From positions 151,908 through 215,907 of the forward strand of contig PCDI01000005.1 in assembly GCA_002778195.1 (NCBI GenBank): DNA of 64,000 nt. The letters run 5' to 3'. Position numbers and translations under genes: made by a program. How positions within the stretch are numbered: the first letter of the stretch is position 1; each line of letters starts with the position of its first letter. This document shows, one piece after another, positions 57,119-64,000 of the stretch. The notes beneath the pieces are model-generated. The model was not told the origin of the DNA. It searched no databases and saw nothing but the letters and a program-made list of their open reading frames with translations. This DNA comes from Raffaelea ambrosiae. Lineage: Eukaryota > Ascomycota > Sordariomycetes > Ophiostomatales > Ophiostomataceae.

Positions 57119-59804
57119 ATGAAGTTTTTTGGCAAAAAACCTGCCGGGAAGCACGCCGACCACGCTTCATCCTCGTCCGCTGCCGGAACCCCCCGTGCAC
57201 CGCTGTACGACGACGACGACTACGACGACGACGCCTACTTGCCTTCCCCGGCCCGGTCAGAGCCGGCGTCCCTCGGCAGGCGCTCGCCCACCAAGTCGCC
57301 CACCAAGTCGCCCACCAAGTCGCCCACCAAGTCGCCCACCAAGTCGCCCGCCAAGTCGCCTGCGCGCTCGCCCACCAAGCAGCCGCAGCCGCAGCCGTCG
57401 CTGCAATCACCACAGCAGCAGCCGCAGCGCCATCATTCGTCCGCCTCGTCCTCGCCCACCAAACTCCACCCCTCGTCCACCTTCCCGCTCTCGCCCTCGT
57501 CTGCGCCCTCGCTGCGGCCCTCGTCGACGTCCCAGCCATCTTCGCCCTCGTCGCCGCGGCCCAAGAAGAGCAGCTCGTCCGCTTCGTCTCGCCAGCATTC
57601 GTCGAGACACCACCGCTCGGCGCACGACCTAGCAGCCGCAAAATCGTCGTCTTCGGCATCAGCAGCCTTGCCGTCTTCGCCGTCCTCCCCGTCTCTCTCG
57701 TCGTCCTCCAGCCGGCGGAAACGGGTCGATCCCAATACGCACCCCCTCAACCTCCCCCCCGAGGAGCGCAAGCGCCTCTCTCAGCTCTCGTCGGCCATGT
57801 CTAGCCGCAATTCTATGGACACCGATCGTGATACTCCAGGCGTCACCTCCCACACCGGCAGCCCGTCCTCTCCCCAGCCCGTGCCCCCAACCCAGCAGTC
57901 CACGCCGTCTTCCTCGTCCAAGACGCACCAGTCCTCCGAACGCAAGCAGTCCCGGTCTCCCCCGCAATCGTCTTCTTCTTCCTCCATGCCATCATCCACG
58001 TCGCCCACGTCGGCTGGCTCTGCTGCCGCAGCCGCTACCAATGGCAGCGTGGACGTGCCCGTGCCCCCCCCGCACAAGTCCACGCCCGCCTCACCGCCGG
58101 CAGCTACGGTCGAAGAGGCTGAGGCATTCAAGAATGCCGGCAACAAGTTCTTCAAGGAGAAGGACTTCCCGCGGGCCATTGGCGAGTACACAAAAGGTAG
58201 GTTTCTGCTGTTGCTCATCCCACCATCTGATTGATAAGCGATCTGCCGGCAGCGTGAGATCGGACAATATGGCCAAGCCAAACACAACAACGACGATCTG
58301 CATAGCTAACTTCTGCTCACAGCCGTCAACCTGCTGCCCACGTCCCCCACGTACCTGGGCAATCGTGCCGCCGCCTACATGTCTGCCGGCAACTACTCGT
58401 CGGCTCTCGAGGACTGCCAGCGTGCCGCCGATCTCGACCCCCAGAACAGTAAGATCCTGCTACGTCTGGCCCGTATCTACTGCAGCCTTGGCCAGCCCGA
58501 GGATGCCATCCTGACCTTTGGCCGCATTCACCCGCCTCCGTCTGCCAAGGACATGGCTGCTGCCAAAGAGATGCTGCAGCACGTCAATGCGGCACGCGAT
58601 GCCCTTCAGAATGGCACCGCTGGGTCCATGGTACTGCACGCTCTCGACCTGGCCAGCCGCATCCTTGGTCCCGGTGCTTCGCAGCCACGGAAGTGGCAGC
58701 TGATGCGTGGCGAGGCCTATCTGAAGATGGGCAACGAGAACAGTGTGGGCGAAGCCGCCAACATTGCCATCTCGCTTCTACGCCTGAACAACAAGGACCC
58801 CGAGGCCCTCATCCTCCGTGGCCGTGCCCTGTATGCTCAAGGCGACAACGCACAGGCGGAGCGTCACTTCCGCCGCGCCATTGATCTTGACCCTGACATG
58901 CGGGAAGCCATCAAGTGGCTGCGCATTGTTCAGAAGCTGGACCGCATGAAGGAGGAGGGCAACCGCGAGTACAAGGCCGGCAACTGGGATTCTGCCATCA
59001 ACAAGTACACCGATGCTCTCAGTATCGACCCCACCAACCGCAGCATCAACTCAAAGCTGCTCCAGAACCGTGCGCTCTGCCGCATCAAACTTAAGCAGTA
59101 TGGGGAGGCCATTGCCGACTGCGATGCCGCACTCAACCTGGACCCGTCGTACTCCAAGGCACGCCGGTCCAAGGCCAACGCGCTGGGGCTTGCCGAGCGC
59201 TGGGAAGACGCTGTGCGTGAGTGGAAGTCTCTGGCAGAGCGCGAGCCCGAAGACCGGACTGTGGCCAAGGAGCTCAAGCGAGCCGAGTTGGAGCTGAAGA
59301 AGAGCCAGCGTAAGGATTACTACAAGATCCTTGGCGTCACCAAGGATGCCGACGATCGCGAGATCAAAAAGGCATACCGCAAGCTGGCCGTACAGCATCA
59401 CCCGGACAAGAACCCGGGAGACGAGCAGGCCGAGGCACGTTTCAAGGATGTGGGCGAAGCCTACGAGACCTTGAGCGACCCACAGTACGTCTTCCCCTCT
59501 ACTATGTTTCATTATGTGTGCTTGTCGGGCAAACTGGATGCTAACAACTTGCAGGAAGCGTGCACGGTACGATAGCGGCGAGGACCTCATGGACCCCTCC
59601 GACATGTTCGGTGGTGGTGGTGGCATGGGTGGTGGCATCGACCCCGAGATCATCTTCAGCATGATGGGTGGCCAGCAAGGCGGCTTCGGCGGCGGCGGTT
59701 TTGGTGGTGGCGGCTTCCCTGGCGGCGGTAGCGGCTTCCACTTCCAGCAGGGCGGCGGCGGCCGACAACGGCAGGGCTACCCTGGCGGCTTCCAGTTCCA
59801 GTGA
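57119..59804 (+). CDS. TPR and J-domain co-chaperone (DNAJC7-like)
   Basis: Three exons: 57119-58196, 58323-59484 and 59555-59804; 829 aa. The first about 330 residues are Ser/Pro/Lys-rich and disordered, with eight tandem 12-bp units encoding SPTK/SPAK/SPAR. TPR repeats begin at EEAEAFKNAGNKFFKEKDF (about 337) and continue across intron 1 (YTKAVNLLPTSPTYLGNRA) in two clusters, to about 680. The J domain is KDYYKILGVTKDADDREIKK and onward (690-747) with the HPD triad at 719-721, so it can stimulate Hsp70 ATPase. A Gly/Phe-rich tail (FGGGGGMGGG..GGFPGG) ends FQFQ at TGA 59802-59804. DNAJC7/Tpr2-type proteins bridge Hsp70 and Hsp90. The same frame stays open for 170 codons beyond the stop (separate entry). 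Sec63, also a J protein, follows about 1.5 kb downstream. Confidence 0.9.
57284..57379 (+). repeat. Eight 12-bp coding repeats (SPTK-type)
   Basis: Tandem tcgcccaccaag units, near perfect in the first five copies and diverging later (gccaag, gcgcgc). Each encodes S-P-T-K or a variant, a full CDK-type consensus (S/T-P-x-K). Confidence 0.9.
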
Positions 59805-60317
59805 CAACCCGCTGGGGAGGGAGACGACGGCGAGGATTACCATTCCGACGCGAGCAGCAGCCGCTCCAGCACCGCCACTGACGATGATATTCCGCTTCGT
59901 CGCCACGAATTCGGGGTTTGGGGAGAGAGCAGCCGGGGCCAGAAAAAGGCGCAGTCACAAAGGCAGAAGCAAAGAGCGCAGCAGCATGAACAATCCAGGG
60001 AGCAACGCTTTCGGAGAAGACACCGCCGGCAGTACCAGAGTGGTGACGCCGACGAAAATGGCAAATATAACGAGCGGTTCGATCATGGCTGGTACGGGAA
60101 AGACGGCATGTACTGGGATGCCGCTGCCGTTGCCGCCACAGCTAGGGCTGCTCGCCGTGAAAAGTGGGTGTCCGCGGTGCGGCGCATAGGGGCAGTGGTT
60201 CTTGCAGCCGTCGTTCTCCTCCCCCCTGGCGTGGTTGTCGGCCTTGCCGGCCTCGTGTGCATGCTCTATTTGTTGTGTTGCATTCATGCCGGCCGCTTCA
60301 TCCGCACATGGCACTGA
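59805..60317 (+). other. In-frame extension beyond the TPR/J-protein stop (candidate readthrough or alternative C-terminus)
   Basis: Directly after TGA (59802-59804) the same frame has 170 sense codons up to TGA 60315-60317. The translation is protein-like: an acidic opening (PAGEGDDGEDYHSDASSS), a Gln/Arg-rich stretch (KKAQSQRQKQRAQQHEQ), a Tyr/Trp-containing segment (NERFDHGWYGKDGMYWDA), a basic helix (ARRIGA-like context ARAARREKWVSAVRR), then about 35 hydrophobic residues split by Pro-Pro (AVVLAAVVLLPPGVVVG, LAGLVCMLYLLCC), ending RFIRTWH. Third codon positions stay GC-biased until the second stop, after which the sequence becomes A/T-rich. This could be stop-codon readthrough (TGA followed by CAA), alternative splicing that removes the stop, a recent nonsense change, or a sequence error. 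No ATG lies near its start, so a separate gene is less likely. Confidence 0.5.
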
Positions 60318-61375
60318 CCGGCGTTGTTTGCGTGAAAAAAAAAATACTGTTTGCGGAATAGACGCGTTTGCTTTTTTTACCTGCGCCTCGCTCCCTTTCT
60401 TTTCCTTTTTGCCAGTCTCCTCAACAACCTCTTTTCATTGTCTTGTCTGCACAAGTTGGGACATGTCATTTTTTTCTTCTTTTTTTTTTCGTTTGTTGTA
60501 GTTACAGGATTCTTGCAATGTTTTCGTATCTGCGTGTTTTCCCTCGTGAGAGAAGAAGCATTACCGTACACCACTTTTTATTCTTCTCGGGTCAGGTTTC
60601 TTAAACTATATTATGTTGCCGATAAAAGTTGAAATCATAGATCTGAAATTATCCAGCACAGGGCGCGGAGCCAGTAGCGGTGCTGCTGGCAGTTCCGGGC
60701 TTTCAGGGGCTGCATGTGCAATGTTCTTAGTGGGCAGCTTCGGGCGACCAGGGGTAAACTAGAGCCGCTCGTTCATACAGTGCTATTTAAAGCGAAACAC
60801 TGTTCTTGGAGATCATTCATACCCTGGACTCTACCCCTGGAATACCCAGCTGGGACAGTGCGCGCTTTTGGCTTCTGGGTCCCTGTCAAAGCTCTCGGGG
60901 AAGGCCACGATTCAAGACCAGTTAGCGAAAAAATTAAGCAAAAAATAGGTGTCCATTTGACACAAAGCTGGGCCACCACCAATGACTGTCCCACTCCACA
61001 CACACGACATCGCGCAAAAGGGAGGACACAACTCTTCCGTGCCTCCACGCAACGACACTTTTTTCTTGACCGAACTGCGACTTTCCTTGTGCAGCATTGC
61101 CCAGTTAGCAACGACATCTGTTTTTCTTTGTCTTTCGTTTAATGATTTCGTTCTCTTCATGTCGTTTGCTTGGTAGCCCCTCCCTCTTTTTTTTATTTTT
61201 TTTTTGAAAAAAAAATAAACCGTTCGTGGCCACGACCGCGAGAATTGCATCGAACAGAAGAGACGACGACAACCTACAAGAGAGCAGCGACCGCTCCTCT
61301 ATAAAAAGGGACTGTGCAGCCGGCTTCTGACCCTCCCGTGACGGCTCACGTCGCTGCGCACCCCCCTCTCCCGCC
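60318..61375. other. Intergenic (Sec63 promoter)
   Basis: 1.06 kb of A/T-richer sequence with T- and A-runs. It holds the presumed 3' UTR of the TPR/J-protein gene and the promoter of SEC63. No gene. Confidence 0.6.
61300..61307 (+). promoter_or_regulatory. TATA-like box upstream of SEC63
   Basis: TATAAAAA 76 bp before the SEC63 start codon. Fits a core promoter with a short 5' UTR; positional inference only. Confidence 0.45.
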
Positions 61376-63662
61376 ATGAGCTCCGACTACACCTACGACG
61401 AGACCGGCCAGCTATGGCCGTTCTTCGTTTTTACTCTTTCCTCCATCATCACCCTCCCCCTTACCTACATCCTGGTCAGCCGCGGCGGCGACCCTGCCGC
61501 TGTCTTCCCGCGCATCAAGACCGACTACCGCCCACCACATGCCGAGCTCGTCGATGCCGAACGCGCAAAGTACCGTCGCCAGCAGCGGCGTCTAGGCCTT
61601 GGCCTGGCTGTGGCCGTCGGCTGGCTCACGATGGCCTACATGCTATACCTGATCCAGCACACCGAGCTGCCGGCCGAGCAGCGGATATGGAACCCTTATG
61701 ACATCCTGGGCATCTCTGAGGTAAGAAGAGGGAGAAAGACAACGCACCACCGCAGCCTCGCAGCGCTCACTAACTAACCACATCCAGTCTGCATCCGAAA
61801 AAATCATCAAGAGCACGTACAAGAAGCTGTCGCGCATGTACCACCCCGACAAGGTCAAGCCCGACCCAGCCAAGAACGAGACCGTCGAGATGCTCAACGA
61901 CCGCTACGTCGAAATATCAAAGGCGTACCAGGCCCTGACCGACGAGGAGATCCGCAACAACTACATCCAGTACGGCCACCCTGATGGCAAGCAGAGCTTC
62001 AGCATTGGCATTGCTCTGCCCAAGATCATGGTATCCGACGGCAATGGCAAGTACGTTGTGCTGCTGTACTTCCTGCTCTTTGGCGTCCTCCTGCCTTATG
62101 TTGTCGGGTCCTGGTGGTACGGTACCCAGAGCCGCTCGAAGGAGGGCGTGCTCATGGAGAGCGCCAACCGTCTCTTCCGCGAGTATGACGAGGACATCAC
62201 CGAGGGCGGCGTCATCGCTGCCGTGAGCACGGGCAAGGAGTTCGACAAGGTCCTACCCGGCGACAAGGCCACGGCCGGCCTGGCCACCATTGAACCTCTT
62301 GTCGCCAGCGAACGCTCCAACAAGGAGAACGACGAGAACGACGCCAAGGGCATCCGTGCCGTCAAGCCCACTCACACGACGATCGGTGGCCTCACCCAGG
62401 CCGACGTGGAGAAGCTCGACAGCCTCGACCAGGGACTGCGCCGCAAGGTGCTGGTCCTGCTGTGGGCGCATCTCGGCCGCGTCGACCTGGGCGACGCTGC
62501 CCTCGAAAAGGCCAAGTTTGAAGTCGCACCGCTTGCCAATGCCCTCACCCACTCGTTTGTCGCCATCGCACTCGCCTATGGAAACACCACGCCCGTGTTC
62601 TCCGCGCTGCGTGCCGCACAGCACGTCATCCAAGCGATCCCGCCCTCTGCCTCGCCCCTGCTTCAGCTCCCGCACATGACCCCAGACATTGCCCGCGCCA
62701 TTGAGGACAACTCGACTGTGCATCTGTCCGTCCAGCGGCTCATGGACCTGCCCGATGCGAAGCGCCGGAAGCTGGCCGTCGGCAAGGACCGCCTCACTGA
62801 GAACCAATACCAGCAGGCTCTGGGCGTGGCGAAACAGCTGCCCTACCTGCGCGTGGCCAAGGCCTTTTTCAAGGTGACAGGCGAAAAGTACATCATTCCC
62901 TCGTCTCTGGTCAGCCTTGTGGTCAAGGGCCGCTTTATCCCGCCTGGTTACGCCTCGTCGGCTCCGGCTATTGATGGCATGGATCTGCTCGATATTGACC
63001 CGGCGGAGGACGATATGGATGCGCTGCTGGGTCGTAAGCCCAAGCAGGCCGTTGGCAAGAACCCCGATGGCAGCGCCATTATGACCGAAGTCAGCGGCGA
63101 CAAGCCGATTCTGCCGCCGTTGGCCTATGCACCTTACTTCGGCCGCGACCACTCGCCACGCTGGCAGGTGTTCTTGACCGACTCCAAGCAGGGCAAGATG
63201 GTGGTGCCGCCGTTCACGTTTACAGCGTTTGACAAGCCGCTGTTCAAGGAGGACGGCAAGACGCCAACTTTCGCCATGCAGACGCTCAAGGCGCAGTTCA
63301 TGGCACCACCGCAGGTTGGGCAGTACACGTTTGTTATGCACGTAGTGTGCGACAGCTATGTTGGCTTCGATACCAAGACCGAGGTGACGCTGGTAGTGGA
63401 GGACGCGAGCCGGGCAGCCGAGATGACAGCTGAGGACGAGATCAGCGAGCCAGATGAGGGTACGTCTGAGTGCAACCATTGCACTTCCACCATCGGTTCA
63501 TCTACTAACACTTGTACAGACTCTCTGGCTGGCATCATGAACCAGGCAAGAGGCGCACCGACCAAGAAGTCCAAGGCTGTGGACGAGTCGGACTCCGATG
63601 AGAGCGGTACAGAGGAGGAGTACGACACGAGCGAGACCAACACGGATACAGAAGAAGAGTAG
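61376..63662 (+). CDS. SEC63: Sec63, J-domain subunit of the ER post-translational translocon
   Basis: Three exons: 61376-61720, 61788-63459 and 63520-63662; 719 aa. The layout matches Sec63: TM1 (LWPFFVFTLSSIITLPLTYI, about 13-34), cytosolic segment, TM2 (LGLAVAVGWLTMAYMLYLIQ, about 74-95), lumenal J domain starting NPYDILGISE and joining SASEKIIKSTYKKLS across intron 1, with HPD at 134-136. TM3 (YVVLLYFLLFGVLLPYVVGS, about 196-216) is followed by the cytosolic Sec63/Brl domain (GGLTQADVEKLDSLDQGLRR onward) and an acidic C-terminal tail (ESDSDESGTEEEYDTSE..TEEE). Sec63 recruits the ER Hsp70 Kar2/BiP to Sec61 and binds Sec62 through its acidic tail. The last intron (63460-63519) lies just before that tail. 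Assignment is secure. Confidence 0.95.
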
Positions 63663-64000
63663 GATGATTCTGTTCACGAAGGATTGTATTCCAAGACACC
63701 CGCTCGCAATGAACCAGCTGGCGAGAAACCGCCTGATAGAAGTGGTCGTGGCATAAGAACAAAACGCACTAGGAGCCAGAATTTGTGGATGATTTGAGGC
63801 GGGTAGACTCATGGCGCCTTGTGTAGGAACTGCCCTCGTTTGCTTTCTTATCCGTTGTACATATATCTATGGTGTTTTTATTGTTGTTTCTCCTCGTTGC
63901 TGGTATTCTCAGAGGAAGAGCGACAAAAAAGAGGAAGGCGGGCGAGGCCCTTGGAGGCTAGGCGTTTTTTCTTATGTGTCATAAAGCTTGTTGTCATCGC
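63663..64000. other. 3' UTR of SEC63 and window end
   Basis: 338 bp to the window edge, T-rich near 63865-63890, with no coding feature recognised. Confidence 0.6.

Noticed and set aside
59955..60314. 119-codon minus-strand ORF opposite the J-protein extension
   Set aside because: It is the shadow of the plus-strand open extension, which has better codon bias and continuity with the upstream gene.
61105..61377. Minus-strand ORF overlapping the SEC63 promoter
   Set aside because: Lys/Arg-rich translation of A/T runs; no support.

Overview
This window is nuclear DNA of a filamentous ascomycete. Coding exons are GC-rich and are interrupted by short introns (about 55-125 bp, mostly GT..AG). Gene content is typically fungal: HET domain, DUF1996, Afi1, Sec63, Stm1, sideroflexin, Med10. 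Protein resemblances point to Sordariomycetes. An Ophiostomatales/Sporothrix-like source is possible but is only a guess. I saw no rRNA, tRNA, CRISPR array or intact transposon.

Layout. 0.6-8.1 kb: a sideroflexin (-) and a 12-TM MFS transporter (+) diverge from a shared promoter; the transporter converges on an intron-rich Stm1/SERBP1-type ribosome-associated protein (-). 8-21 kb: accessory-like stretch with wide gene-free gaps, holding a small membrane protein (-), a 10-cysteine secreted protein (-), a secreted DUF1996 protein (+), a Ser-rich protein with a basic tail and CaaX box (-), and a degenerate HET gene (+). 21.3-22.9 kb: a bZIP transcription factor (-), followed by 6.6 kb with no recognisable gene. 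29.5-34 kb: a disordered nuclear-type protein and Mediator subunit Med10 (+), plus a doubtful ORF. 34.5-42 kb: a very large DUF4045/gelsolin-repeat protein (-) and the Arl2 GTPase (-), both tied to the cytoskeleton. 42.6-48.7 kb: a GNAT acetyltransferase-like protein, an 8-cysteine secreted protein with a Kex2-like site, and S-formylglutathione hydrolase (all +). 49.4-54.8 kb: an Afi1-type DENN polarity protein (-) and an EF-hand light-chain-like protein (+). 57.1-63.7 kb: two J-domain genes in tandem (+), a TPR/J co-chaperone and the ER translocon subunit Sec63.

Most striking observations. The TPR/J-protein stop codon (TGA followed by CAA CCC) is followed by 170 further sense codons in the same frame, ending in a strongly hydrophobic hairpin-like segment. 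This suggests stop-codon readthrough or alternative splicing producing a membrane-tethered isoform right beside Sec63. Two genes (bZIP and AFI1) appear to use GC-AG introns. A small Ser-rich protein ends in a Ras-like polybasic plus CVIS tail. The palindrome family TACGAGTA/TACTCGTA recurs in gene-free DNA.

All gene models were spliced by eye and checked for reading-frame arithmetic. No alignment or transcript evidence was available.
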